Below are positions 1-12,530 of a stretch of DNA of 64,000 bases, in pieces. Source of the DNA: Ailanthus altissimus (Eukaryota; Streptophyta; Magnoliopsida; Sapindales; Simaroubaceae). The DNA lies in the NCBI GenBank assembly GCA_946807835.1, contig OX327686.1, forward strand, positions 18,972,001 through 19,036,000, given 5' to 3'. Position numbers and translations under genes: made by a program. The notes below the pieces were generated by a model. The model saw nothing but the letters and a program-made list of their open reading frames with translations. It was not told the origin of the DNA and searched no databases. Each line of letters begins with the position of its first letter. The stretch's first letter is position 1.

Positions 1-800
1 GAGAAACATTGGAACAAAAGCATGGGAAGATCATCTTAACTTTATTTCTATATTTATTGATCTAAACTTAGTTGTATCATGTTATCTCTTCTATTTTATT
101 ATTTGAACTTCATTATGTTGAACTAAATATACTTGTCTAGGATTGTAGTCTTGAACTTAACTATGTGTTTATAAATATTTCAACTTTGAATGCATGAACT
201 CGATTTTTATTCATTTTATTGGTACTTAATTCTTGCATTTATAACCTTTGGATTCATTGAAATAAAGTTGGAAAAAGCATCTTATTGAATAGACTAGGAC
301 AAAATGATGTATGATTGTATAGTAGTATCTACAAGTTTTAATTAGGATAAGAATATACCTAATTGGCATGCATGGTTAATACAACTTGGACTTAATGAAT
401 TCCACTTAATCTCAGTACCATAGAAATATAGGTATTGAATGGGTTACAATTGCCTGACCATCGAAAAAGGCTTGCGATGAGTTTAGTGTTGTGACCAATA
501 AATAACCAAGAATTGACATTTAAAACATATTAACAATAAACACGGGTTAAGGGATAGCTACACATCTTAGACATTAATTATCATTGATAGTGTAAGAATT
601 TGTTATTTGTACACTTAATTGTTGATTTAGTATTATTTTTATGTTTGATTGAATCAATTTGTCCGAATAAAAATAGGAGAATCAATTTTAGTACTTGAAT
701 AGAGTGAAGCATATAGTCCTTGTGGGTTCGACACCCCTCACTCTTATTTACTTGTTAGCAATAGCGTGCACTTACATTGGTTACAACAATCCAAAATCCA
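1..800 (+). repeat. Decayed LTR remnant, Athila/Tat-like unclassified gypsy type
   Basis: AT-rich sequence with no credible gene. Positions 708-775 hold a block reading like AGTCCTTGTGGGTTCGACAC followed by an AGCGTGCACTTAC-like block. This is the end-of-LTR signature that also appears, reversed, near 28501-28570 and 46900-46965 in this window. That suggests the first 0.8 kb is the tail of an old plus-strand LTR whose start lies outside the window. No primer-binding site or TSD is visible, so the assignment rests on the motif and general similarity alone. Confidence 0.4.
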
Positions 801-1311
801 ATAACAAGCGGTGGTGCTGCTTGCTCTATCGAATTCTGGCCAACATCGCCGTGGTACATTATCGTTGGCTGAGATCACTACCCAAGGGGCGGGGCTCCCT
901 CTGGGCCCTAATTTGAGATTGCACAACCACTTGGTCGTGTAGTCTCATTAGACTTTAGGGGCCATTGCTAGCCCTTAAGGGTCAATTCGACCGATGCATT
1001 GGATGCTAAAATCGTGTGCCAATCTAGCTCCCTCTAAGGGACCATTGTCTTGGCATATTCTTTGTACACTTCCTTCCAAAATTCTAGAGTTTTCCTTTTT
1101 TATTACAATAATAAAAAATAATAATGATACAAAAATCCTATGCCATTTATAGCTTATAAAAATTGATCTAATCAATTGTAAATCCAAAATACCATATACT
1201 AACAACCAACACCATTAATTCATACAATAATTTATATCTATTCATCCCATGAATAATAAAAATAATAACTATTAATATGTTTCTACCCATCAAGAACACA
1301 AAATAAATTTC

Positions 1312-1408
1312 ATAATTGCTAAATTAAAATAGACATGAATTTGTCTTCGATACTAATTGCAGGAATGATTTTAAAATATTTTTATGTCTATTTCAATTTA
1401 GCAATAAT
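1312..1408. repeat. Inverted repeat, possible MITE fragment
   Basis: Two arms of about 24 bp (about 1312-1336 and 1384-1408) are reverse complements with one or two mismatches, sharing the core GCTAAATTAAAATAGACAT. They enclose a loop of about 47 bp. Single-strand folding would give a hairpin. No TSD was found, so it may be a MITE remnant or a chance palindrome in AT-rich DNA. Confidence 0.4.
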
Positions 1409-1834
1409 AGGGTATAAGAAAAATACCTCAATTCATGAATTTTTAACGAATGTTCTCTATTAACACTTAACACCAACAAATCTTCCATGCTGTATCTCCT
1501 ACTAATGGATTATTCGTATGGGTAAGTTTATTAATTATTTAGAAGATGTAATTTTGTATTTTTAATTTTTTTCTCTAGAAAAAATTTAACCTAAAAGAAG
1601 GACACAAAAAAAAAACGTAAAAAGTGATTTTAAAAACTCATTTTTATAATGTACGTATCATTGCTTAATCTAAACTCCAAATCCTAATAAGATTAGGATA
1701 AAATAATATATTGATATTATTTTAATTTAGCTAAGAAGATAAATCTTTATTTTATAATGATTAGGATAATATCCAATTTTATCTATAATTAAATAATTTA
1801 GATAATCATAATTATCTATATAATTTAATTAAAT

Positions 1835-1900
1835 AATCTAATTGTTTAATTTAAATAAATAATCTAATTGTTTAATTTAAATAAATAATCTAATTATTTA
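1835..1900. repeat. 26-bp AT-rich tandem repeat, about 2.5 copies
   Basis: The unit begins AATCTAATTGTTTAATTTAA and is repeated exactly at 1835-1860 and 1861-1886, then partly from 1887. It is typical slippage-prone intergenic DNA. Confidence 0.75.
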
Positions 1901-2221
1901 TTTAATTCCATAGCTATTATGGATTGGGCCGACAATTGATTAAGTCCAAAAATTTTAATCAAATTAAATATAGGCCAACAAAATTAACTATTTGGTCTTA
2001 ATAAGTTTAATCAAATTAAAAATAGACCAACATAAGGACATGATAGACCTACAAAATTAAGCTCTAATAAAATAAATCATTTGATTAAACTCTTTAATCA
2101 ATATAATTTTATTTATTAACTTTATATTATTCCATTAAAAATATAAAGTTGAATTTTTAATTTTGCAGATAAATTATAAAACAAAAAACTATCTTTGTCC
2201 ATTTAATAATGATTTCATACA

Positions 2222-3172
2222 CTTTATTTGGAGACTTATTCATGGTTGGATCCCGGTTGCTGTAAATCTTAAAAGACACCATGTCCCTATTGATGAGCAT
2301 TGTTGCCGATGTGCAAAAGGAGCTGAGAACTCCATTCACGCACTATGGCTTTGTGACTCGCTAAAAAAGGTACGCCAGGCCTGCCCTTTTTTGAAAGGCA
2401 TCTGTATCTCCCATAATACAAATATCCTAGACCTTTTTATGGAATGCAAGGCGTGTCTATCTGCAATGGATTTGGAGGTGCTGTTAATCATGTTTTGGAG
2501 ATTATGGTTTGTTAGAAACCAATTTGTTATGGAAAAGAAACTAATGCAGGTTAAGGATGTGCCAAATTGGTCCAAGTTTTATTGGTACGAGTTAATGTCC
2601 TCTGTAACAAGCAAGATTGAAACCAAGTGTAAACCAAGCATGAGTTGGGTGGCTCCTAGGCTGGGTTTAATAAAAGTTAACACCGACGCCAGTCTCTCCT
2701 CAAAACACCCAAAGGTGGGATTAGGTGTGATTTTGCGGGACCATCACGGGGCTATCTTGGCATCGTCATCTATCCCGATGAATGTAAAACCCCCAGTGGC
2801 CACCCTTGAAGCAATGGCAATACTTCGAGGTCTTCATTTGGCTAAGCTGTTGAGTTTAGCTGCTATCGAGGTTACGTCTGATGCTGCGAGTGTTATCCAT
2901 GACATCAATACTGTTCCCCACTCATTTTCTGAACTTGGCTTGGTATTGTATGAAATTAAGACTTTAGCTGCATCTTTCAATTTCTGCTCCTTCTGTTTCT
3001 CTCATCGGTCCACCAATCGGGTGGCCCATGAACTGGCACACTTGGCTCAAAATTTGAGTTCTGAAACTATTTAGTTTGGGAAAGTACCACCCCAACTCGA
3101 ACACTTTGTACTAGAGGATTTTTCCTCTTAATTTGCATTTAAAGATATATATTTAAAGTTCAAAAAAAAAAA
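2222..3172 (+). mobile_element. 5'-truncated LINE (non-LTR retrotransposon) with 17-bp TSD and poly(A)
   Basis: The insertion is flanked by a perfect 17-bp direct repeat, AATAATGATTTCATACA, at 2205-2221 and 3173-3189, and ends in a poly(A) run (3162-3172). These are the hallmarks of target-primed reverse transcription with 5' truncation. Only the 3' part of ORF2 survives: the zinc-binding RT-associated domain and an RNase H domain. The endonuclease and the RT catalytic domain are missing. The perfect TSD suggests a fairly recent insertion compared with its neighbours. Confidence 0.9.
2223..3074 (+). pseudogene. LINE ORF2 C-terminal fragment: zf-RVT plus RNase H
   Basis: An open frame of about 283 codons runs from the insertion junction to the TAG at 3072-3074; the frame upstream of 2222 is target DNA, not LINE. 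The first part is the zf-RVT domain of plant LINEs (WRLIHGWIP, then CCRC, H and C in the usual Cys/His order). The second part is an RVT_3-type RNase H: VNTDAS carries the first catalytic Asp, ATLEAMAIL the Glu and VTSDAAS the second Asp, followed by HRSTNRVAHELA. No stop interrupts the fragment, but without RT and endonuclease it cannot move itself. Tethering to host RNase H-like genes is unlikely, because TSD and poly(A) mark it as an inserted copy. Confidence 0.88.
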
Positions 3173-3196
3173 AATAATGATTTCATACAGATCAGT

Positions 3197-5968
3197 TGAT
3201 AGGACCCGGCCCGAGCCCTTCTACAGTAAATCCCAACGGCCTTGCCGGGCACCCTGACGAAGTTTCTCAAAATATAATTGGGTAAGTTGAGAAATTCCGC
3301 GAGGAGAACCTCTTTTTAGTTCTTACTATTACTGAGAAAATCTTGAAATATACATAAAGATGACATATTAATTCTTAAAAAAAACGGGTTGAGTTTCCCT
3401 TGTTTTTTTTAAAATTCAATACAAAACCTGTAAAGAATTACACTTCTATTTCTAAACTACTTCTCAACACTACCAAATAGGACCTCCGGTTCTTTTTAAA
3501 ACAATTCCAACTAAACACAATAATTTCATTATAATCATAAAACTAGATTACTGATAAAAAGTGAAACAATTGTCAAAATATCAAAATTATCTAAAATATA
3601 CATACAATGCACAAATCTAGAACTACTATGCTGAAAGCAAAAAGAGTGTTGTTTAGCACATTTACGTGTATAAAATGATCTTTAGATTTGGTCCACTAAT
3701 CAACAATAGGAGAATCAGCAGCTGGCATACGGAGACCTGCACCTGGGAATGAGGTTTAGAAAATATAAAACACAAAACGAGTGAGCTAAAGGAGCTCAGT
3801 GAGTGCATTTAAGATTTTAAATAAAGTAACATTCTGCATAAATATTAAATTCTAAAACACATGTATAAATCATGCTTCTAAAACTGGTATAAAGCTGTAA
3901 AATGGTTTCTAACATCATATGCCGATAAAATCTTGCCGAGCAGGTTTTATTTACATTTTTGAAAAACAATATCGAAAATCTGTACAACATAATAACTAGC
4001 ATGTGCATATAAACGCATAATATGCAATCGGTAGATCGAAAACTATTAAAGCCCTCGCTCGGTCATTTTCTTTCTAAACTATACCAATGTTAACCTTAAA
4101 GCTCTATACTCACGCAGCGACTCAACTAGCACCGCACACGTGAGTAGGTCACGGGGCGCTTCAACTAGCAGCACCCACAATTACATCTCAAGACATCTCA
4201 CTGGCTATACAGTGGAATCCTACATTGCATACATATAGTGAGACAATACCCCATACACATAGAGTGACTCACATGACTCGACATCCTTACTTTTCGAAGT
4301 TAGTGACACATCCCCCATAACCTGCCCATGTGTACGGGAATACATGCCGGGTCTAATGTAATCACCACCACTATAATTTGAAGGTATCAATGGCATTTGA
4401 AATGGATGTAGTAATTTTAAAACTATTTCTTAAACTGAACATGTAAAAGCATATATATGGATATATATCAAGATCCTAACTCATGTTTATGCATTAAAAG
4501 CACATAAAACATACATTTCATTATGCGAAAACATAATAACTGAAAGATAAAAGAAATGATAGATTTTTACCCACAACCGCTCCGAGCTTGATTTCGCTCA
4601 AGATTTCTGCTCTCGTTATTGGTCTCTATTTTCTTGATCTACGCGCCATAAATGACATTAGAACTAATTCAAACACTAGAATCTCGTTTAACTACTAAAC
4701 GCCTTAATCGACATACAAGCTCGAATGGATACTACTTTCGATTTTCATTTACGGAGCCAATTACTCTAATCTAACTCACCATCCGGCGCCCTGAAAATTA
4801 TTAAACGCCTTATAACTTTGGTTGGATATAATTGCCCTTCACCTTATCAAAACGGACAATTATGTCCCATTTTCTTCATTTTTGATTTTTCCATCAACCA
4901 TATACATTCAATTTACATAAGATACCATTTATATTTCACAATTCAACCAAAACACAACTCAATCCCTAACTTTCCTAAAGTGGCAGAATTTCACCATATG
5001 TTCCAACACATTTTTTTTTCTCAATTTCTTGTTCCAATTGCATCAAAATCAAACCAATTTCATTCTAATGCCCAAATTATAACCAATTGAAGTCTCTACA
5101 TCTAAATCACCCGAAACCCTAATTCTTACCTTGTCAATTTCTTCAATTTGATGACTCCTTCAAGCTCCACACTAGAATTTAACTCAATCTAAACCAAGAA
5201 TACACATAAGAACATCAATTGAAGTAATCTTGAAAGTTCATATATCAATCTCACAAAATAATACTTTTTTTGACCTTTTTTTCTTGAATTTTCACTAATG
5301 GAGGCTTCAATTGATCTTAAGAACTGGTATGTGACCTTATTTTAGCTTGATTAATCATGAAAAATCATGAAAAAAAATTGAAATTTCATTGTAGCAGCCC
5401 CTTTTTCTTTTGCACAAATTTTGCTCTCTTTTGCTCTAAATGTTATGCTTTTGATCACTTGAAATTTTTATACACTTCTACCATATATATAGTGCTCCTT
5501 TCAAAGACCAATTTGCCCCTCAACTAACTCTAAATTTTTAATTTGCCATTGGTTGGAAATTAAGTATGTAATTGGTTCATTTGTAACTATCTAGTTAGAA
5601 TAGTCCAAGGAACTAACTAGAATTCCCAACTTGGAAATCCATGAGAATATTTCTAATTGGTCCATTCTCTAATATATGGATTATGTTTCTCAACAAAGGC
5701 TTGTTCCATACGTAACCCTTAAATGAAAAATTCATGTAGTAAATTAAAATTTCCTTTTCCAAGCCAATAGAGAAAAATTTCAAAAATATTATAGGGTTGT
5801 CCGACGTTTCAACCGAGTGTGAAATTACCAAATTAGGTCTAATATCTCTCACGCGCACCATAAAAAAATTATTTCTAATAGGGTTAAAATTGAGTAGCCC
5901 CACGTTGTCTTCATTACTTTATACCGAAATCTAGTCGCCAATACTACTAATAGGGATTGGATATTACA
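3197..5968 (-). mobile_element. Solo LTR, Tekay/Del-like Ty3/gypsy family (TSD TCAGT)
   Basis: This is a 2.77-kb antisense copy of the long LTR seen complete at 22993-25751. It begins TGATAGGACCC and ends GGATATTACA, and is flanked by the 5-bp direct repeat TCAGT (3192-3196 and 5969-5973). No internal sequence adjoins either end, so it is a solo LTR left by LTR-LTR recombination. A TATA-like stretch (5482-5492, minus strand) precedes a CATTGTAGCA element (5387-5396). It inserted two bases beyond the TSD of the LINE. Confidence 0.92.
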
Positions 5969-5973
5969 TCAGT

Positions 5974-6800
5974 CATCCACAAGTGTTCATAATTAGAGTT
6001 AGGTCAAGTGTCCATTAACCTTTCTAATTGCATCTTTATCCTTGATCCACATTGATCCTTTTTCAAACATTTAATTTGTAAAAATCACAAATTTATTATT
6101 TTCTTTAACCCTTAAAGAAAACTGAGCACTTATTATATTCAAAACTAGAATCAATTATCAAGATGACAACTTATCTAACTTCTTCTCAGAATAGGTGGAT
6201 TCCATATTTGTGAGAAATGTTCCCAACTAATTATTTTGTTATATTTATAAAATACTTAGTAATTAACTAAATATAATTTACAGTCTTTCCTTAATAAATT
6301 AATAAATATACTAAATAAATAGGATTTTATTAATCACTCAGGATTAAGATTAATCTGTATATAATTATATTGTGATAAAATAAATTCTCTTTACTAACAA
6401 AAATTAAAAGATAATTAATTTTATCATGGTCCAGTCTTATATAATCAACATTATATAAAGCGCTTTAATTGCTATGTTATCACATAGAATGATCTGAATA
6501 AGACCATTGTATACAATATACAAATGTATTGAACTTATAGTTTACAAAATGAAGTTTTCGTCTTCATTCAGACTAAAGACTAGTTTAGATTATTATGCTT
6601 AAACTTAATCATCTTATATATAACTATTATGTACTAAGTTTAAGGTTGCATATAATAATCAAGGAATTTTATGATACTTCAATAAAAATAATCAAAATTG
6701 AAAACACATAAAATTGAATGAATCCTTTATTATTTATTTTCAGCAGCATTTAAATATAAATAATCACGCTTTAAGAGCAAACTCCCAATAGGTGATGAGG
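5974..6800 (-). repeat. Possible antisense copia-type LTR remnant
   Basis: AT-rich sequence without coding potential. The right end (about 6770-6792) reads CGCTTTAAGAGCAAACTCCC, reminiscent in reverse of the start of some plant copia LTRs. I see no paired copy in the window, no primer site and no TSD, so this is a weak call. Confidence 0.25.
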
Positions 6801-8334
6801 GGTTTAAAAGATTTGGGTCTGCTGTAAGGCTCTATCATGTCCCATAAAAGCATTCTTTCCCACTATGTGTACACATTGTCTGCGTATTTCTTCCATATTT
6901 AACTCTTATTTCTGCCCACTTATCTCTCTACAAGCTTATATTAATTTATATTCATTTGCATTGTGGCGGTGGCCGCACCCCACTCACTCACTTATACCCA
7001 CCAAAATGGTCAACTCAACTCAATTGATCCTATACCCTTGTAGCCTGAAATTGAAACACAATTTTGAAGGGAAAAAGAGAAGATTAATACGTCTAATGCA
7101 TATGAAAAAGGAAATTTGATATTTTAAAAAAAAAAATTGAAATATTTTTGGTTTAAAGGCTTTAGGTTTTTTTTTGTTGCTCGAAAAATTTAGACAATCC
7201 TCAATTAAACGAGTTAAATTTATTTATTTTTGTTGAAAAGCAAGATTAAGATTAACAAAACAAAGACAGAGAGATGAAAGAGACATCAGACATATAACTT
7301 CTTTATCGAACTCAATGGGTTAACTTATATGACCTATTAAGTAATCATTTTTACACAATAGTAGAAGACACTATAACAATTATAGAAAAGAAATAAGAAG
7401 AGAAAAAAAATCACATAGAGTTCGAGTAGAGTGAAATTGACTTCTAGATCTAAACCCTTTCCCTCCCTTATTGAGCCCCTTTTTATAAGTGTTTATAGGG
7501 CTTAGTGGTAGAGTTATTTTAGGAACTAATTTCATAATTGATTTCTTGATTTAAGGATACTAATTCCTTTATTAATTCAATAGTTTAAGGGATGATAATT
7601 ACTTCATTAATTCCATGGTTTAAAGGATAATAAATTCCCTCATTAATTAGAATTCTGAAAAAGGATGAGGACCCTTTTTACGATTAGGGTTTGGCCTTGA
7701 AATCTAAGGGTTGGTTCCTCCATTTTCATATTAACTTGTTAATACTAAAAATTTTTATTGTAGTTTAGGCTGAAAGGTTTACCCTTGAATTTCGAGTCTG
7801 TCTTGAAGTAATGGATAGTATGAGTCCTCAGTTTGTTCTGACCTTGTATTCAAATCACACTTGGTTATCTTACTTTATATAATTAAGTTGGTTTGCTTGT
7901 TAGTCCTCAAATTTTTAGTAGTGGTCGGTTGATGAACACATGAAAATGCATATTTATTAAGAGATTCAATCATTTCATATCACTAATTTTATCATTTTTT
8001 TTAGCTTGAAATAAAGTGTTCTCCTTAAATTGTGATTAATGAATGTTATTTGCACAAGTTTAGGTCAAATAGACGTAACTCTCAATGTAAAAATCAAAAT
8101 GAAGAAATTATCGAACCTGAAGTAACATGACTCAATCTAACACAAACTTGAAGAACAGTTAAAAAGCCAAATCTAACATGTTATGGGCCAAAAATTGAGA
8201 TACAATAGAATTGGGTTACAACTTTCACTCAGCTTGACCAAACTCACATATTTAGACCGTATTTCACAAAATAAGTACCTAATTGGTATAATTCTCGAAG
8301 CTGTGAAATAATAAATCAATTATCAACAACTCTT
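6801..8334. other. Intergenic DNA, no gene supported
   Basis: Short frames only. A possible 84-codon frame near 6865-7119 has no recognisable domain. The stretch 7540-7665 holds a degenerate tandem repeat that recurs at 36968-37065 (listed separately). Confidence 0.5.
7540..7665. repeat. Degenerate tandem repeat, about 36-bp unit, three copies
   Basis: Three consecutive variants follow the pattern TTTAAGGGATGATAATTACT then TTCATTAATTC. A related two-unit version, with the same flanking AAAAAGGATGA motif, lies at about 36968-37075. This makes it a dispersed repeat rather than a local expansion. Confidence 0.55.
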
Positions 8335-8850
8335 ATGTTGATGGTAAAATTCAAACCAGTTGTTATCATAGACCAAATTGTATTGCAAGTGGGTAGAAAA
8401 GTTGTTGGCCGAAATCTAACATATCTTTGGCTTTTTGCCCATATCGTATTAGATACTCATCCAATTGGCATGAAACTGGTGCCTTTCAAAAGAAGAGACA
8501 AAATGATACAACTTGAATGTCAACCAATAAGTCTACATCGTTTATTTACATTATAAAAAATGTGCTGCAAGTGGGTGAATGAGTGGTTGGTCTAAATTAT
8601 TGAAGATTGAAGTCACACTTAACATATTTCTATTCATTGCTTATATAAAGACACTCTTAGGACGTTTTCAACATTAGATAATTCTCTCTTATTTTTTGCT
8701 CATTAATATGTATTGTAATCTAGGCTAGAGTTTTTGGCAAGGCTAAGAGATGAACTTTCATGTATATTAAATCTACTTCTATACTTTGATTCTTTATCAA
8801 TAGCTACAAATGTTTGTAAGTTTATTTGTGCCTAAACTCTTATCTATTTT
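8335..8850 (+). repeat. Possible LTR-like remnant with TATA box
   Basis: A 73-codon frame starts at 8335 but matches no family I know. About 8641-8652 is a TATA-like GCTTATATAAAGAC, followed by leader-like sequence ending where LTR B1 is inserted at 8851. The layout resembles the promoter half of an LTR, but no partner copy or primer site was found. Confidence 0.25.
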
Positions 8851-10867
8851 TGTTGTAGAGGATCTTAGGTAGGGTGTATGCATGTGCAATTGTGTTTATT
8901 GCCTAACGCAGTGAAAATGTATAAATTTTACAATAAACACAATAAATAAATATATTAATCACATTAATATATTAATAGGCTAGAGAATTTACCAAAACGT
9001 GTAACGTTATACACGTATTTTTCCTAGAGTCCGCATGGAGACCAACTCTTGTGTAGTTCTAGTCACCAACATGGTGGGCTTTGTGAGCTAGAACAACAGC
9101 TGTGTATTCAACCTGAGATTAACTCTTAATCTCCAAAATGGTCGGAAGTGAATTTATATTATTTTTTCCAAAAGGATAAGAAATGGAGATTTTGAAACAA
9201 TTCACAATTGCTCCAATTGAAAGTGTAGGAAAAATAAAACAATTTTATTTTCCCTTTTTTTTTTCTCTTCTTCCTCTCCTCCATTTTTATCTCTTTTCTC
9301 TCTCGGCCAATTTTGGCCAAATATTTTTTTTCTTCTCTTTCTTTTTCTTTCTTTATATATATATATATAAATATATTATATAATATAAAAGAAAGATATT
9401 TTGATTATTTAACTATTAAATAATCAAAGTGAGAAATGATCATTTTGCCCGTCATAAATAGTTACCAAGTTTACCCCCAAATGGGTCCTACCAAATCCCA
9501 CACTTGGGTAAACTCAACCGAGGGTCCACAATATGCTACATGTCATTATACAATTAGTAAATAGTAATTATTAACTAATTGTTGTATTTAACACTTAACA
9601 TACACACACACACACACGTATTCCCGTGGAAGTACTAAATATTATTAGATTAAACAATTTAATTTGGCACGCTGCCCCAGTGCACAATGAGTATACTCCA
9701 TATCGCGGGACTCCCTAGGTCCTACGCGCAATTCGTCAAATGGAACTATTCCATGAGTCTGTGAGCAATGCCCCATGCACACATCACGGATATACAAATC
9801 AGCGCGTTTAACAATACAAGCTGAGGTTACAACGCATACGTATAGTCCTTCCGTCATGATATCCTGGATGTGCAGGGATATAGATTGTCACCGTCAAATC
9901 CCCTTGTGCTCATCCATATCCTATCTCCAGACTTGTATCTCAATGAACAATATGCACAAACTCTTTTGCCATATTATTCTACCCTGGCGGAACTCTTTCT
10001 CGGGATGATTGCTTGTGGCCACAAGACTTTTTGAGATACAGTCTCGAAGCGTCTAGATATCAAACTCCATATGAGAGCTAACGGATCTTATATCTGTACG
10101 CACTGGACTCCATAAGCATCAGACCATACCCAGCGACACCCAGTGGTCACACCATAAAAGGTCTGTGACATGCATGGAACCAAAGTATGGTGGATTACTT
10201 ACAAGCCCACCGTGGCACTCATGTCAAAGGACCACGAATACTACTCAACTCGAAAGACCCTATATTGATGGCTTTATGGGATGTCTATTGGAGATATTTG
10301 TAAGTCTGTTCAATATTCAGTCCTTACTGAATGCCTATATCTCTATACGAGCTTCCACTAAACTCATAGTTTGCTAAGACTAACCATCTGGACCATCCAG
10401 ATATAGACATACACCAATTTATATATTTATTAAGGTATTCACTTACAGACCAACATCAGTAAAGATAGATCAGGACCATAATATTTGAGAACATATTTGC
10501 ATAATGACATTTTCTAGCACCATTTGTAACTATTTACAACTACGTCATTACTAATATATTCTTAGGTTTTTGTCCCATTTCAGAGAAGGCTCTAACTCTT
10601 TAGATATCGCTGACTCTTATAATTTGATAACTCTTATCAGTGCCAACTCTTAGTATTTATAACTCTCAACGTTGCTAATTCTTAGCACTGATCTAAACTC
10701 ATTTAGACTAGATCTGAACTCTTTCAGATCGTACAATGTCTGAAACGTTACAAGCATCTTACCATATATAAAATATAATTAGCAATTTAATGAAATGATA
10801 ATACTAGTATAAATATTAAACAAATATTCATACATAAAAGGATGGTACATAAGCAAAAATCCCAACA
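8851..10867 (-). mobile_element. Copia-type LTR 'B1', apparently solo
   Basis: An antisense LTR of 2.0 kb that starts TGTTGTAGAGG and ends AAAATCCCAACA. It aligns by eye along its length with 42180-44175. Shared landmarks are a block near AACGTTATACACGTATTT, a pyrimidine-rich tract with TATATA (9240-9370), and a conserved hairpin ATCTGGACCATCCAGAT at 10386-10402. Flanking bases (ATTTT and TTATA) do not form a clean TSD, so an end may have been lost or mutated. No internal retroelement sequence adjoins it. Confidence 0.78.
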
Positions 10868-10873
10868 TTATAA

Positions 10874-11617
10874 TGTGAACCTTATAAAGAAAAGTGAGAT
10901 CTAATACTCAATAAGGTTCATTTCCTAAGTATCATTCTAATTCAAATTCACAAAAAAAAAAAAAAAAACCAAGGACCTAGACCCATTATCTATAAAGAGA
11001 TGTAATCTTGATGAGTTCTAAAAAGTTCTTTGAAGAACCAAGTGAAAACTCTCACTGTTATTAATATTAAAACTCTGAATTCCCCTTAGGGTTATAAGGC
11101 CTTATATAGCCAAATTTACCAAGAACTTAAAAAGAAAAAATAAATCAAATCCTACGTCATAGTAGGAATTGATTACAAAAAAAAGAAATAAATAACAAGC
11201 ATATTAAGGAAAAAAATATTCCTATATCCTTATTTCCAAATATGACCTAAGAATAAAAAAATAAAAAAATAAAGGATCTAATAAAGGTGCGTAAATAGTA
11301 ATGTGTAAACAATAACGCTAAATTTTCCTTCCTAAATTGATGTGCCAGATCTTTTTTCCTAAATTGATATGCTTCTTATTTTGTTCTTCATGTAAATTAC
11401 TCCATACCACTTAAAGAAACTTTAATAACATTGATAAGACAATGTCATCTTGAACACTCAATTCGGTAATCTTAGCGTCTTGAATAAAGCATGAACTTGA
11501 GATGTGCTCAATTAACCCATTTAATGCTTCTTCTTTTTTCTTGGTTTTGGCCTTTTTCATTGGGCCCCATGGATGCTCAACAAATATTGTGATGCTTTGG
11601 AAACTGGATTTGTATCA
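10874..11617 (-). repeat. 3' LTR of the antisense gypsy element
   Basis: Starts TGTGAACCTTATAAAGAAAA on the plus strand and aligns with 17436-18197. Shared blocks include the AGTTCT-rich region near 11005-11040, CCTTATATAGCCAAATTTAC, and the end near TTGTGATGCTTTG. The two LTRs differ by substitutions and several indels, implying an old insertion. The purine tract (minus strand, 11618-11627, AAGAGGGGAA) abuts it and marks the internal side. Confidence 0.82.
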
Positions 11618-11627
11618 TTCCCCTCTT

Positions 11628-12530
11628 GAAAAAGATTTGTTCTCGAATCTTACCTACAAATCAACAACATTAAAGCACACTTACATTATACTCACCTAGA
11701 ATATCTAACTTATAAGCGTTATCATTGATCCTTTCAATCACTTGAAATAGACCATCTCACATTAGAAGTAGTTTAGAATGCCTTCGAAAGGGAAACTATT
11801 CCTTATATGCAACCAAACCCATTCACCAGGCTAAAATATAACTTTCTTGAACCTTTATAAGCCAATATCATTATTAGTAATAACTTTTCTTTTTAAAAAA
11901 AAACATCGAAAACAAGTTTTAAATGTTCAACATGCTCATCTAAGTTTTTACTATAAATCATAATATCATTAAAGTATACAACCAAAAATTTGATAATAAA
12001 AATACGAAAAACATGATTTATTAATCTCATGAAGGTATTAGATGCATTATTTAATCCAAATGGAATAACTACCTATTTATATAAACCATATTTTATTTTA
12101 AATGCGGTTTTTCATTAATTATTTTTTTCATCCTAATTTGTTGATATCGACTCTTAAAATAAAGTTTTGTAAAACACAAGAACCATGCAATTCATCAAGC
12201 ATGTCATCTAATCTATGAATGGAATGTCTATACTTTATAGTGATATTGTTGATGGTGCATTAGTCAACACAAATCCTTTATAACCCATCCTTTGCGCATA
12301 TACCCCTTCTCCATGAGCTCACTAACCTACCTTTGAAGTTCTTTTGTCTCCTTAGGATTTTTTCTACAGGTTGGCCTATTAGGAATTAATGCTTTGGGTA
12401 TAAAATCAATTTGATGCTTGATTCCCTTTATTGGTGGTAAACCATTAAGTATCTCTTTGGAAAATACATCATTAAATTCTTGTAAAAGAGAAACAAAAAC
12501 ACTAAGAAAAAGAGGGGTTAAGTTCATTAA
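11628..12530 (-). pseudogene. Gypsy RT and integrase remnants
   Basis: Read on the minus strand, 12327-12527 is open and begins the RT region (LLQEFNDVFSKE, GLPPIKGIKHQIDF, PNRPTCRKNPKETKELQR). Lower coordinates continue with broken RT motifs: a KDG...CVD segment near 12250-12290, RLDDML near 12195, and a degraded YFDD-box region near 11950-11980. About 11770-11870 resembles the PGEWVWLHIR stretch of the gypsy integrase C-terminus. Much of RT, RNase H and integrase is deleted or unreadable, so no active enzyme could be made. Confidence 0.75.

Larger units (their letters stand above)
801..2204. other. AT-rich intergenic DNA, no gene seen
   Basis: A 1.4-kb stretch with short stop-ridden reading frames only. 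It contains an inverted repeat (1312-1408) and a short tandem repeat (1835-1900), listed separately. Nothing else is recognisable. Confidence 0.6.

Noticed and set aside
695..916. 73-codon open frame
   Set aside because: Overlaps an LTR-end motif, has no domain, and composition matches non-coding flanks.
6865..7119. 84-codon open frame starting MCTHCLRISS
   Set aside because: No domain, no upstream promoter evidence, no codon bias that I can see; treated as chance.
8335..8556. 73-codon open frame MLMVKFKP
   Set aside because: Not recognisable and lies in LTR-like, transposon-dense DNA.
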